From positions 1-55,594 of the forward strand of contig VGSZ01000006.1 of NCBI GenBank assembly GCA_016874845.1: a DNA stretch of 55,594 bases. The letters are read 5' to 3'. The notes beneath the pieces are model-generated. The model was given only the letters and a program-made list of their open reading frames with translations, ran no database searches and was not told where the DNA came from. A program made the translations under genes and the position numbers. Shown piece after piece: positions 26,301 through 35,059 of this stretch (position 1 is the stretch's first letter; the number at the start of each line of letters is the position of its first letter). Origin of the DNA: Deltaproteobacteria bacterium. Lineage in GTDB: Bacteria; Myxococcota; UBA727; VGSZ01.

Positions 26301-26728
26301 TCGTCGTCGATGCGGTTGGCCTCGAAGAACCAGTACTGCGCCTCCTCAAGGAACAGCTCGGCCTTCTGGAACAAAAGCTCAGGCTGTTCGTCGTCGGGCG
26401 GGTTCTGCGCCAGGATCGCATCTAGCTTTCCGATCAGTCCCTTGCGCTTGGACGCGACCTTCACCTCGGTCTGGCGACGGTAGTCCTCGTATTCGAGCGT
26501 CGGCTCCGGCGAGACTTCGACTTTCTGGCGTTCCTCTTCCTGCACGACCGTAGGCACGCGGCTCTCGCGCTGCTTGCGGGCCTTCTCGGCCTCGGCCTCG
26601 GCGGCGGCGTCGGCCTTGGCGCTATCCTTCGCCGCCGTGTTGACCGAGGGCCGGTCGGGGTCCTGAGCGGCGGCGCGACCGGCGGTGAGGACGGCGACGG
26701 CGAGGACGACGGCGCGGACGAGCTGCAT
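23324..26728 (-). CDS. gltD: Large periplasmic TPR protein, GltD/AgnA-like
   Basis: A 1134-residue exported protein. The signal peptide (VRAVVLAVAVLTAGRAAAQ) precedes a charged segment and then many TPR/SEL1-like helical pairs, e.g. YKQALAAYRKLIKDHAKSQY, AVFGYATYKQGWCYYNLSRH and DAIITYQNLMKMTPG. There is no membrane helix after the signal. Very long periplasmic TPR proteins of this type are the GltD/AgnA subunit of the Myxococcus Glt complex. The start at ATG 26728 has GGAG upstream; the stop overlaps gltE by four bases. Some internal segments are less GC-rich than the surrounding genes. It should form the main periplasmic scaffold between GltC and GltE. Confidence 0.78.
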   Translation of the reverse strand: MQLVRAVVLAVAVLTAGRAAAQDPDRPSVNTAAKDSAKADAAAEAEAEKARKQRESRVPTVVQEEERQKVEVSPEPTLEYEDYRRQTEVKVASKRKGLIGKLDAILAQNPPDDEQPELLFQKAELFLEEAQYWFFEANRIDDELAAALSKGDDAKMTAVSDKKDRLLAQQKKWGEDAILLFEEIERKHKKFERMSDVLYMMGQVYWDRNDYKQALAAYRKLIKDHAKSQYISDAWLAFGEYFFQVSPENERDVQKALDAYIKAAANQESAVFGYATYKQGWCYYNLSRHDKAAEKFKEVVLYSQVNSSILGERRIGLAKEARKDYVLAYAQYGSAGNASDEFKTIADGDEHRAMLDRLGDIYYGDGKDRDAIITYQNLMKMTPGNTRNPLYQGKIVKLASRIGEKKQVVGQARKLVDEYKRVRAVAAAIKEADPNRAVVLDDLQSADDVSDNTLRFLSTTWHNEAKKTLDSSTFEYAYEIYGDYLELFPQRKEAYEMRFFFAELLFKLERFELAGEQYIKVYQADTKGKWAEAAAEEAVRSYEEVMKDFDRVSKARPQPTLAPGDGSKEKPIPDTKKKYIAACNNYIANFPKGKLVVEATYKIARTLYDYNYFKESTPRFIDFTEKYPDHPRAEQAANLVLDTFNIQEDWTALNAAARQFAKNDTLMRSKEFAAVVSRVKEESSFKLINDFEKKKEWGEAAKRYLAFADEFPQGGLADKALANAAAMYTRSGELDRAIKARLRLVNSYKTSPLVPDQMYALAAGYEQVVAYKEAAAWLERFVTENPKDTRARDALYNASIYRHGTNDTKKAVEDRELYLKSFKDAADVEDVAFSIATTWEEAGNTKNAVAAYTAFAEQWRRKNPVRALNAQYRAYRLLEKNKGSKTELERAYKELETQVRVFQRSGKPVDEVGDPLALVAFREADLVLTSYKFVKITRADNPTEFKKTLQQKRDAKDDVKKAYTEVVKLKSPEWAVASLFRIGEAEANLVKVFKEVPAPRGLTDEQAQLFKDKLEDMTLPIEEEAAQTMILCLDKSAELAVFNEWTRQCLAYLEEHRPNQYPKNSADARTPLVVKRDRSEQGQGLVLTLPKPGEKPKPEPGTEPPPAPRGTSSMAGVKQEESMELSAGELGGAK
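23334..23338 (-). promoter_or_regulatory. Shine-Dalgarno site fixing the gltE-like start
   Basis: GGAGG on the minus strand lies six bases before GTG 23327, within the last codons of the preceding gene. It selects the start that yields the lipoprotein signal and implies translational coupling. Confidence 0.75.
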
Positions 26729-26750
26729 GAGGGCTCCGGAGAGGATCGGA

Positions 26751-26800
26751 CGGAACGAGCGTGACGGACGGAACGAGCGTGACGGACGGAACGAGCGTGA
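26751..26800. repeat. Three tandem 18-base repeats between the gltC-like and gltD-like genes
   Basis: CGGAACGAGCGTGACGGA is repeated at 26751-26768 and 26769-26786, with a third partial copy to about 26800. The array fills most of the 94-base gap between the gltC-like stop and the gltD-like start. No hairpin or promoter is obvious. Confidence 0.85.
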
Positions 26801-26822
26801 AGTACCGATCGGGCGTGGCAGG

Positions 26823-28982
26823 TCAGTTGCCCGTGATCGTGGTCTCTTCGGGCGGCCGGCAGCCCTTGGTCAATGTGTACTGATACGCACCTAGTTCGTC
26901 CCGCCAATACTCACCTTCGAACGGCCAGTACAGACGTTCGTCGTCGGTCGCGGCAGTGAAGCTGTACTTGTCGAGGTTCACAGTCTGGTTCTGGTTCGCC
27001 AGCGAGGCCTCGAGCGCCTCTTTCTCCATCTTTTCAATCTCGAACTCGATGCGCAGCAGCTTGGCGGTCAGGTCGCGCAGGAACGCGCGCTCGGCCTCGA
27101 GCTTGTCGCGCAGCAGCGTCCCGGCGTCCCGCACCAGCTCGGCGCGTCGGTCGTCGAGGCGTTTCATCAGCTCGGTGTGCATGATGCCGCCTTTGAATGG
27201 TGGCGGCGTCGCCGCCAGCATCGCCTTTTCATCGTCGATTTCGGAGATGGCCTCGCGGAAGCCGGCAACTCGCTTGTCGGACAAGGCGAGACGGAGCAGG
27301 CGCGCCGTCAACGCGATCGACCGCGCCGCGTCATCCTTGCCCTCGCTGACCTTCTTCTCCAGCTCGGTGAGCTCGGTGAACAGCTGCTCGGCGGTCCTCG
27401 GCGCCACCACCTCGTTGGCCGCCCCTCCCGTCGACGCCTCGCCCTTCGGCGCGCCCACGAGACGCTCAAGCTCGCCGAGCACGCCGCCGTAGTTCTGCTT
27501 GAACTCGCCGAGGAACGCCCGCGCCTCTGGGTAGCGGCAGTTCTCATAGAACGTGATGGCCTTCAGGATCGACGACTCGGGGTAGTACTCGTCGATGAAG
27601 AACGGCGACTGCAGCGTGACGAGGTTGCCCAGCGCCTTCTCGTATTCGCCGAGCCGGAAGTGCGCCCACGACGACTCGAAGACGGCGTCGAGCCAGGCCT
27701 CGGAGTCGCGGCTGATCCGGTCGTAATAGAAGATGGCGTAGCGGAACTGTTCGAACTGGTAGTGCACGCGCGCCAGCGAGAAGAGCGCCATCTCGCGCAG
27801 CTTCTCGTTCTCGACACCGCCGCCGCGCGGGTTCGTCCTGCGCACGACCTCGCGGAACGCCTTGACGCTGGGCTCGAACTCGCCGCGCGCGAAGTTGATG
27901 AGGCCCTTCAGGTACGTCGACTGCGCCGACAGCGCGAAGCCTTCGTCGACGCGCTCGACAGCCTTCAGCGCCGCCGACAGCGACTCCTCGGCGGACTTCG
28001 GGTTCTCGGCCTTGTGCGCCGCACGAGCCGGCGTCGCCCTGCGCGGCGGCACCGGCGGCGAAGCCGCCGGCGGTGGTGTGTCGGCGGGCTTTTTCTCGTC
28101 AGCCTTTTCCTTCGACTTCTTCTTCGACTTGGTCTGCTTCGCCGCCGGCTTGCTCTCGGCCCCGGAGAAGTCGAAGCCGAAGCCGTCGTCGTCACCGCCG
28201 CCGAGGTCGTCACCCGAGAAGTTGAAGCCGTCGTCGTCGGCGGGCTTCGGCGTGCCGGCGGGAGCCTCGCCGTCCGGCGGCGCGTCAAGCGGGGCGTCCG
28301 GCGAAGCCTCGAGCTCGGTGGACTGGACCTCGACCCCGCGAGCGCCCTGGTTGAGCGCCAGCAGGAAGTAGAAGCGAGCCAGAGCGTAGCTCAGCTCGGA
28401 CTGCTGCTCGGCAGGGATGTCCTCGGCCTTCGCATAGATCGACACCATCTGCAGGGCCGCGAGCTCGTCCTTGATCTTGCGGCTGACGAAGAACAGCCAG
28501 TTGCGGCTCTCAGCGTACTGCGGGTGCTTGGGACCGACGTCGAGGATCTTCTGGAACCGGGCGAGGGCCGCGTGGTACGCGCCCATGCGGTACAGCGCCT
28601 TGGCGGCGGCGTACTCGGTCTGCTCGTGATGCTTCTTCAGGCTCTTGTCGGCGAGGATGGCCTCCATCTCGCCGAGCGCCTCGCCGAAGCGCTCCTGGTT
28701 GACGAGGTCCCTGGCCGCGTCGAGGCGCGCCGTGTCGACATCCTTGACCCCCTCTTCGACGATGTCGAAGCTGAAGCCGTCGTCCTGAGCGCGTGTCGAC
28801 GTCGACCACAGCGGCCCGCACAACAGCAGCGCGCCGACGACGCCGCTGCACGCTGCGGTCGCCGCGCGCGCGCCGCGGAGGCGGGACAGCGCGCCGGCCC
28901 AGATGCGGCCGGACGGGTTCGGGCTCGGCTCGTGCGTCATCAGCGTCATCCCCGGTGTCGTCGACGTCATGCGGTCACCCAT
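26823..28982 (-). CDS. gltC: Periplasmic TPR protein, GltC-like
   Basis: About 719 residues. An N-terminal signal (VVGALLLCGPLWSTSTRAQ) is followed by TPR pairs (RFGEALGEMEAILADKSLKK, GAYHAALARFQKILDVGPKH). An acidic, Gly/Asp/Phe-rich insert containing DDDGFGFDFSGAESKPAAK and a Lys-rich stretch covers about 235-320, then more TPR-like helices and a coiled-coil C-terminal third. ATG 28982 overlaps the gltB-like stop by eight bases (ATGGGTGA). In Myxococcus, GltC is a periplasmic TPR protein that bridges to the GltA/GltB barrels, and gltA-gltB-gltC order is kept here. The acidic insert is low complexity and may be lineage-specific. Confidence 0.75.
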   Translation of the reverse strand: MGDRMTSTTPGMTLMTHEPSPNPSGRIWAGALSRLRGARAATAACSGVVGALLLCGPLWSTSTRAQDDGFSFDIVEEGVKDVDTARLDAARDLVNQERFGEALGEMEAILADKSLKKHHEQTEYAAAKALYRMGAYHAALARFQKILDVGPKHPQYAESRNWLFFVSRKIKDELAALQMVSIYAKAEDIPAEQQSELSYALARFYFLLALNQGARGVEVQSTELEASPDAPLDAPPDGEAPAGTPKPADDDGFNFSGDDLGGGDDDGFGFDFSGAESKPAAKQTKSKKKSKEKADEKKPADTPPPAASPPVPPRRATPARAAHKAENPKSAEESLSAALKAVERVDEGFALSAQSTYLKGLINFARGEFEPSVKAFREVVRRTNPRGGGVENEKLREMALFSLARVHYQFEQFRYAIFYYDRISRDSEAWLDAVFESSWAHFRLGEYEKALGNLVTLQSPFFIDEYYPESSILKAITFYENCRYPEARAFLGEFKQNYGGVLGELERLVGAPKGEASTGGAANEVVAPRTAEQLFTELTELEKKVSEGKDDAARSIALTARLLRLALSDKRVAGFREAISEIDDEKAMLAATPPPFKGGIMHTELMKRLDDRRAELVRDAGTLLRDKLEAERAFLRDLTAKLLRIEFEIEKMEKEALEASLANQNQTVNLDKYSFTAATDDERLYWPFEGEYWRDELGAYQYTLTKGCRPPEETTITGN

Positions 28983-29814
28983 TGGGGTTCACGCGCGCCG
29001 CTTCGTACTGGTAGGCGAAGTCGGGCGGCAGGTAGAAGCCCACACCGACGCCGACGAACAGGAGGTTCTGCAGCGTCGAGATCAGCGACTTTTCTTGCGG
29101 GTAGAGCGTGTTGCGCACGTCGCCGCGCAGCACGAGCCAGCGGGTCAGGAACACGCGCGTACCTATGCCGACGGTCATCGCCGGATGGACGACGTCCTGA
29201 CCGTTGTCGAACGTCGCACCAACAGCCGCCGACAGGAAGCCATCGAAGTTGACGATGCCGTCCCCGAAGACGGCGCCCTTGCCGTACAGGGGCGAGAACG
29301 TCAGGCCGATGTCGGCCATCCCCACGAGCTGGTTGTCGATGTTGATGAGCGCGAGCTTCTCCTTGAGCAGCTCGGCGGGCTCGAGCCGCTGGGTGAACCC
29401 CGGCGGCACCCAGCCGCCGCCAAGCTCGAGGGCGAAGGCATCGTTGATGTGCCACGCCGCGCGGCCGCCGACGGACCAGGTGCGGATGAACGCGTCGTTG
29501 ACGGTCACCTGGACCATCGGGTCGAGTTCGAAGCGCCCGGCCTTCAGGAAGGTCTTGCGGGCCACCGCCTTGATGCGGTCCTGCAGCGTCAGGTCGATGC
29601 CCTCGTCGGTGGCGGTCTTGCCCGACTCGGTCGCCTCGGTCGACTCGGTCGCGCCGAGCTTAGCGTCGGCGCCATCGGCCGGAGCGGCCGCGGCGTCAGG
29701 TGTCGCGCCGGGCTCTTCGAGGGCAAGCTCGGTCGTTTCCTCGGCGCGCGTGGGACCGGCGAGCGCGAGCCCGACGGCGAAGGCAGCCATGGTGGTCCGC
29801 AGCGTCGGCGCCAT
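28975..29814 (-). CDS. gltB: Outer-membrane beta-barrel protein, GltB-like
   Basis: A 279-residue protein with a signal peptide (TMAAFAVGLALAGPTRA), an Ala/Glu/Thr-rich linker, then DRIKAVARKTFLKAGRFELD leading into alternating amphipathic strands (AWHINDAFALELGGGWVPPG, VGIGTRVFLTRWLVLRGDVR). This is the myxobacterial-type outer-membrane beta-barrel domain found in GltA and GltB. It is a clear paralogue of the gene upstream: both share the KTFLKA/RFEL segment, GDIG/ADIGVTFSP(L/F)YGK and GVG-FF/FYLP endings. The start lies four bases after the preceding stop. It probably forms the surface part of the envelope complex. Confidence 0.78.
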   Translation of the reverse strand: MAPTLRTTMAAFAVGLALAGPTRAEETTELALEEPGATPDAAAAPADGADAKLGATESTEATESGKTATDEGIDLTLQDRIKAVARKTFLKAGRFELDPMVQVTVNDAFIRTWSVGGRAAWHINDAFALELGGGWVPPGFTQRLEPAELLKEKLALINIDNQLVGMADIGLTFSPLYGKGAVFGDGIVNFDGFLSAAVGATFDNGQDVVHPAMTVGIGTRVFLTRWLVLRGDVRNTLYPQEKSLISTLQNLLFVGVGVGFYLPPDFAYQYEAARVNPNG

Positions 29815-29818
29815 AGTG

Positions 29819-30646
29819 TCAGTCCTTCGCGCCGATGGTCTCGGCGGAGTAGTCGAAGTCGAGGGGGAAGAAGGCGCCGACGCCGAGGTTCAGCAACAGC
29901 AGGTTGCCGAGCGACTGCTCGCCGTTGATGTCCGAGGGATACAGGAAGTCGCGGACGTCGGCGCGCAGGCACAGCCAACGGTTCAGAAACAGCCGCGACC
30001 CGATTCCTAGCTCGAGCGCCGGGTGGACCGCCGGGCTGGTCAGCTGGCCATCGACGACGAGGCCGAGCCCTGACGACACGAAGATGTCGAAGTGTCCGAC
30101 GAACTCGGAGGCAAGCGCGACCTTGCCGTAGAACGGCGAGAAGGTGACGCCGATGTCGCCGTAGCCGACGAGAGTTGTCGTCGCGACCTTCGTCAGGTCG
30201 AGGTCCCTGGGGTCGACGTTCAGCGCGCGGAAGATGTCGAGCTGCTCCTGGATCGGAGCGAAGGCGCCGCCGAGGTCGAGGCTGAACTCCTCGCTGAAGT
30301 GCCAGCTGCCCCGCGTGCCAAACGCCCACGAGCGGAAGAACGGGTCGTTGGTCGAGATGCCGGCCTGCGGCGCCAGCTCGAAGCGGTTGGCCTTCAGGAA
30401 CGTGCGGCGGCTGACGGCGCGGATGCGCTCCTGCAGCGTCTTGCCGGTGCCGGCGTCGACGTTCTCCTGCGTGCCCTGCCCGGCGGCCTCCTTCTGGAGG
30501 TCGGAGTCGGCGGCCGCGTCGGCGGCGAGCGCCGGCCACGCGACGGCGAGGAGTGACGCCATCCCGCAGACGACGCCCCAGCCGATTCCCCGACCGATCC
30601 GTCTGCCGAGCCCCCGGCTGCTCACCGTCGTTGTCTGCCAACGCAT
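29819..30646 (-). CDS. gltA: Outer-membrane beta-barrel protein, GltA-like
   Basis: A 275-residue protein, the first gene of the glt-like series. The long N-terminus (GVVCGMASLLAVAWPALA) is a signal peptide. RRTFLKANRFELAPQAG starts the barrel, followed by strand-like segments (WHFSEEFSLDLGGAFAPI, YGDIGVTFSPFYGK, GIGSRLFLNRWLCLRADVRD). It is paralogous to the next gene, as GltA and GltB are to each other; which is which is assigned by order only. GGAG precedes ATG 30646 by about eight bases. The promoter should lie in the 189-base divergent region to 30835. No strong -35/-10 pair stands out. Confidence 0.75.
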   Translation of the reverse strand: MRWQTTTVSSRGLGRRIGRGIGWGVVCGMASLLAVAWPALAADAAADSDLQKEAAGQGTQENVDAGTGKTLQERIRAVSRRTFLKANRFELAPQAGISTNDPFFRSWAFGTRGSWHFSEEFSLDLGGAFAPIQEQLDIFRALNVDPRDLDLTKVATTTLVGYGDIGVTFSPFYGKVALASEFVGHFDIFVSSGLGLVVDGQLTSPAVHPALELGIGSRLFLNRWLCLRADVRDFLYPSDINGEQSLGNLLLLNLGVGAFFPLDFDYSAETIGAKD

Positions 30647-30835
30647 CCGAAACTCTCCACGCGCGAGTGCCAGTCCGACGTTTCGTTCGGGGATAGCACC
30701 ACCGCGCGACCATCAACAAGCCGAGCGCTCGTCGCCGGACCGCGCGAGAGGCAGCGGAGTGTTCCTTCGACCACGCTGGTCGCTGTCATGCTAACGTAGC
30801 GACGTCCGTGGTCACTGGCTGTCTTGGGAGTCTCC

Positions 30836-31333
30836 ATGCGTCCGCTCGCACGGTTCGTCGTGTCGTTTTGTTCGCCGGCGCTGTTTCTCGTCGTGGGATG
30901 CGAGTCCGAGATCGGGCTGCCGTGCGACGCCAACGCAAAAGAGGTCCTATCGAAGGTCGACATCAAGCCGGGCAAGAACGACCTCGTCCGCGACGTCTCG
31001 TTCGACAATTGCTCCCAGGCCCTGTGCGCATCCGTCGACGGTGGGCGTCCGTTCTGCACCAGGCAGTGCGAGGCCGACACCGAGTGCGCCGAGGCCGGTG
31101 AGGGTTTCACGTGTCAGGCCATCGTCAGCTTCGGGCAGCTCGCCTGCCTCGACTTCACGCCGGTCGATGAGTGCGACGCCGACGGCGACGGCAACGGTTA
31201 CCCCTGCGACTGCTTCGACGCCGACGGCGTGCCGTCGAAGAAGCTGAAGAAGTACTGCGCGGCCGCGCCCGCGGCGCTGGCGGCGCGCGACGAGAAGGCC
31301 GGTCGCCCGCCGTTCGACCCGGATGCCGGCTGA
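30836..31333 (+). CDS. Cysteine-rich lipoprotein, CglC/GltK-like
   Basis: A 165-residue lipoprotein from ATG 30836, with GGGAG five bases upstream. The lipobox is VVG-Cys22. The mature region has about a dozen cysteines in short spacings (GLPCDANA, FDNCSQALCAS, CTRQCEADTECAE, GYPCDCFDADG), suggesting several disulfides. CglC/GltK of M. xanthus is a Cys-rich outer-membrane lipoprotein encoded next to gltA-gltB-gltC. This gene diverges directly from the gltA-like gene and shares that start pattern, so it is a candidate counterpart. The resemblance is from memory and moderate. Its stop overlaps tilS by 11 bases. Confidence 0.6.
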   Translation: MRPLARFVVSFCSPALFLVVGCESEIGLPCDANAKEVLSKVDIKPGKNDLVRDVSFDNCSQALCASVDGGRPFCTRQCEADTECAEAGEGFTCQAIVSFGQLACLDFTPVDECDADGDGNGYPCDCFDADGVPSKKLKKYCAAAPAALAARDEKAGRPPFDPDAG

Positions 31334-32363
31334 CGAACGGCCGCGACCGGGCCGCACCGCGACACGGCGGGCGCTGCAGCCGCTGTGGAGCGCCCTCGAC
31401 GATGTCGACGAGCGCTGTGCGGTGCTTGCGCGCGGCGCGGTCCTGGCCGTTTCCGGGGGGCCGGATTCGCGGGCGCTGCTCGAGGCCGCGGCGCGCTGGC
31501 CGCGCCGCGCGGGCCGCGCTCTCGTTGTCGTCGCCGTCGACCACGGCCGCCGCGCGACGGCTGCCGTAGAAGCCGACGCTGTCGTCGCCCGCGCCCGCCT
31601 GCTGGGTCTCACGGGCGAGGTCCGCGTCGTCGCCCCCCACCGCGGCGACGAAGCTTCGCTGCGACGGGCGCGCCACGCAGCGCTGCGCGCCGTCGCCGGC
31701 GACTATGGTCTTGGGGCCGTCGTCTTCGCCCACCACCGGGGCGACGTCGCCGAGGGCGTGCTGCTGCACCTGACGGGGCTCGGGGGCGGGCGCGGCGGCG
31801 CGGCCCCGCCGATCGTGGCCCCCGCCGTCGAGGGGGTCGCGGCGGTACGGCCGTTCCTGGCGCTGCCGAAGGCGACGCTGCGCGCGGCGCTCGACTCCCT
31901 CGCCGTGCACGACGTCGTGGTCGACGAGGACGACGACGCCGGGCGCAACGCCCGTGGCTGGCTGCGCCACGCGGTCCTGCACCCCCTCGGCGAGCGGCGG
32001 TCGACAGTCGAGGCCGCCCTCGCGCGCCATGCGCGGCACCTGCGCGAGGACGACGACGCGCTGGAGGCCCTGGTGCCCGACGTCGCCGTCGTCGACGCCC
32101 GCCTGTCGCCGGCCCTGCTGCGGCGGTGGTTGCGGCGCCGGATCGCCGGCTTCGACGCCGACCCGCGGACGGCGCCAGCGGCCATCGAAGCGGTGCTGCG
32201 TCTTGCCGCCGAGGGGCGCACGGGCGAGGTCGCCCTGCGAGGCTGCCGCGCGCAGATCCGCGCCAGCGCCGACGGTCACGAGGTTGCCGTGGTGCCCTCG
32301 CCGCCGCATGATGACCGGACCGGTCGCGCGCAGCGCTCTTTCCGGGGAAACCCCGGCGCCTAG
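31323..32363 (+). CDS. tilS: tRNA(Ile)-lysidine synthase
   Basis: A 346-residue PP-loop ATPase that puts lysidine on C34 of tRNA-Ile(CAU), so that it reads AUA. The PP-loop SGGPDS (44-49) lies in VLAVSGGPDSRALL. VAVDHGRR and the conserved VVFAHHRGDVAEGVLLHLTG stretch (HH-x-D motif) follow. The C-terminal domain is short and the last residues are low complexity. ATG 31323 overlaps the previous stop by 11 bases. ftsH follows after 108 bases, as in many bacteria, but the hpt gene often found between them is missing. Confidence 0.88.
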   Translation: MPADERPRPGRTATRRALQPLWSALDDVDERCAVLARGAVLAVSGGPDSRALLEAAARWPRRAGRALVVVAVDHGRRATAAVEADAVVARARLLGLTGEVRVVAPHRGDEASLRRARHAALRAVAGDYGLGAVVFAHHRGDVAEGVLLHLTGLGGGRGGAAPPIVAPAVEGVAAVRPFLALPKATLRAALDSLAVHDVVVDEDDDAGRNARGWLRHAVLHPLGERRSTVEAALARHARHLREDDDALEALVPDVAVVDARLSPALLRRWLRRRIAGFDADPRTAPAAIEAVLRLAAEGRTGEVALRGCRAQIRASADGHEVAVVPSPPHDDRTGRAQRSFRGNPGA

Positions 32364-32471
32364 AGTGCATCAGACCGGCGAAGGCGATGGGGCGCGGGCT
32401 CCCCGGTCGGGTATGCGGTTGGACAAGCGGACGGCTCCCCCGGGCACGCGCCGCGCAGTGGAAGGTGCGAC

Positions 32472-33635
<1,164 letters not shown>

Positions 33636-33637
33636 CG

Positions 33638-34432
33638 ATGGCCGACTTCGAGGCCGCGCGCGACAAGATCACGATGGGCAACGAGCGGCGGTCGCTGGTC
33701 ATGACGGCGAAGGAGCTCGAGGCGACGGCGTACCACGAGGCCGGGCACGCGCTGGTGGGCTTGCTGCTCGGTCAGGAGGAGCAGGGCCGGCGAGGTGACT
33801 TCCTGCCGCTGCACAAGGTGACGATCATCCCGCGCGGCGCCGCGCTCGGCGTCACCAGCTTCCTGCCCGACGATCGCAAGAGCATGAACAAGAACTTCGC
33901 CGAGAACCGCATCGCGATGGCGATGGGCGGGCGCATCGCCGAGGAGCTCTTGTTCGGCGACATCAACTCGGGCGCGGCGTCGGACATCGACCACGCCACC
34001 GAGCTGGCCCGCGCGATGGTGACCGAGTGGGGCATGAGCGAGAAGCTCGGGCCGCTGAACTTCGGCACCAAGCAGGGCGAGGTCTTCCTCGGCCGCGACT
34101 TTGCCCAGCAACAGAGCTACTCGGAGCAGACGTCGCAGACCATCGACGCTGAGGTTCGGGCCATCGTCATGGGGCAGTACGACCGTGCACGCAGGCTGCT
34201 GTCGACAAACCTCGAGCGGTTGCACGGCATCGCGCGGGCGCTGCTCGAGTACGAGACCCTCGACGGCGATGACCTGAAGGTCATCCTGGACGGCGGTACG
34301 ATCACCCGCACGAAGCCGACGGTGAAGATCAAGACCCGGGAGCAGATCGAGGACGAGCGCAAGAAGCGCGAGGGCGCGGGCAAGGCTCCGACACTGCCGC
34401 TGGGCGGCCCTTCTCCCGAGCCGGCGACCTGA
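33638..34432 (+). CDS. ftsH: FtsH C-terminal zinc-protease part, downstream of frameshift
   Basis: The literal frame starts at ATG 33638, but conserved sequence in this frame begins at about 33561 ([20 protein letters not shown]). It holds the peptidase domain. The zinc motif HEAGH (422-426 in the restored protein) lies in [11 protein letters not shown], and [19 protein letters not shown] carries the third, acidic zinc ligand. KIMMG-type sequence ([11 protein letters not shown]) precedes it. Ending with a charged tail rich in Lys and Pro, it reaches 34432. FtsH degrades misassembled membrane proteins and some regulators. It is not a separate gene; together with the preceding feature it makes one 653-residue protein. 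Confidence 0.9.
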   Translation: MADFEAARDKITMGNERRSLVMTAKELEATAYHEAGHALVGLLLGQEEQGRRGDFLPLHKVTIIPRGAALGVTSFLPDDRKSMNKNFAENRIAMAMGGRIAEELLFGDINSGAASDIDHATELARAMVTEWGMSEKLGPLNFGTKQGEVFLGRDFAQQQSYSEQTSQTIDAEVRAIVMGQYDRARRLLSTNLERLHGIARALLEYETLDGDDLKVILDGGTITRTKPTVKIKTREQIEDERKKREGAGKAPTLPLGGPSPEPAT

Positions 34433-34486
34433 CCCGGTTAACGCTCCGACGTCGGCGGCGTTGACTGTCGGCGTCGGCGCCGTGGC

Positions 34487-35059
34487 ATGCTGTCGTCGAT
34501 GCGCGCGCGACTTTGTCTCGTCCTGACTGTCGTTTTCTGTGCGTCGTTGGTGCCGCTGGCGGGCTGCACGATGATCGTCCTACAGGACGCGGCGAGCCCC
34601 GCTCGCTGCACCGATAACGATGACTGCGCCGGCGGCACCGTGTGCGACGGCGAGATCTGTGTCGCCACCAGCGCCGACGACATCCCTATCGAAGCGACCC
34701 TCGTCGGCGTCAACGGCGGCGTCGTCTACGGCCCCGATGGCATCGTGCTCGAGATTGATGCGGGGGCGCTGCCGAGCGCGACGGCGTTCTCCTTCACGCT
34801 GGCGAGCGCGACCCTCGAGTACGAGAACTTCACGCCGACGACGCGCCTGTACACGATCACGCCGACGCAGGTGCTTGCGACGCCGTCGAGCGCCCGCCTG
34901 CGCGTGCCGGCGGCCCCCGCCGCCGGGGCGACGACAATGTTCTTCCAGCCGTTGCCGGCGGGTCCGGTATGGACTCCCTTCGACGACGGCGACGGCGACG
35001 GCGTCTTCGCCATCGACCGTACCGGCACCTTCGGTGTCGGCGTCCCGGAGGCCGGATGA
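34487..35059 (+). CDS. Putative lipoprotein with Cys-rich N-terminus
   Basis: A 190-residue exported protein. The signal [17 protein letters not shown] ends in a good lipobox (LAG-Cys). [19 protein letters not shown] follows, a four-cysteine pattern common in Myxococcota surface proteins. The remainder is predicted beta-rich, with [17 protein letters not shown] resembling ZU5/IPT-like sandwich starts. The start may be ATG 34487 or ATG 34499. It is the first of three genes joined by ATGA overlaps, so the products probably work together. Function unknown. Confidence 0.7.
   Translation: MLSSMRARLCLVLTVVFCASLVPLAGCTMIVLQDAASPARCTDNDDCAGGTVCDGEICVATSADDIPIEATLVGVNGGVVYGPDGIVLEIDAGALPSATAFSFTLASATLEYENFTPTTRLYTITPTQVLATPSSARLRVPAAPAAGATTMFFQPLPAGPVWTPFDDGDGDGVFAIDRTGTFGVGVPEAG

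Noticed and set aside
27177-29252. Plus-strand open frame across the gltC-like gene
   Set aside because: Antisense shadow of a clear TPR gene; composition is Arg/Leu/Val-rich with no start signal.
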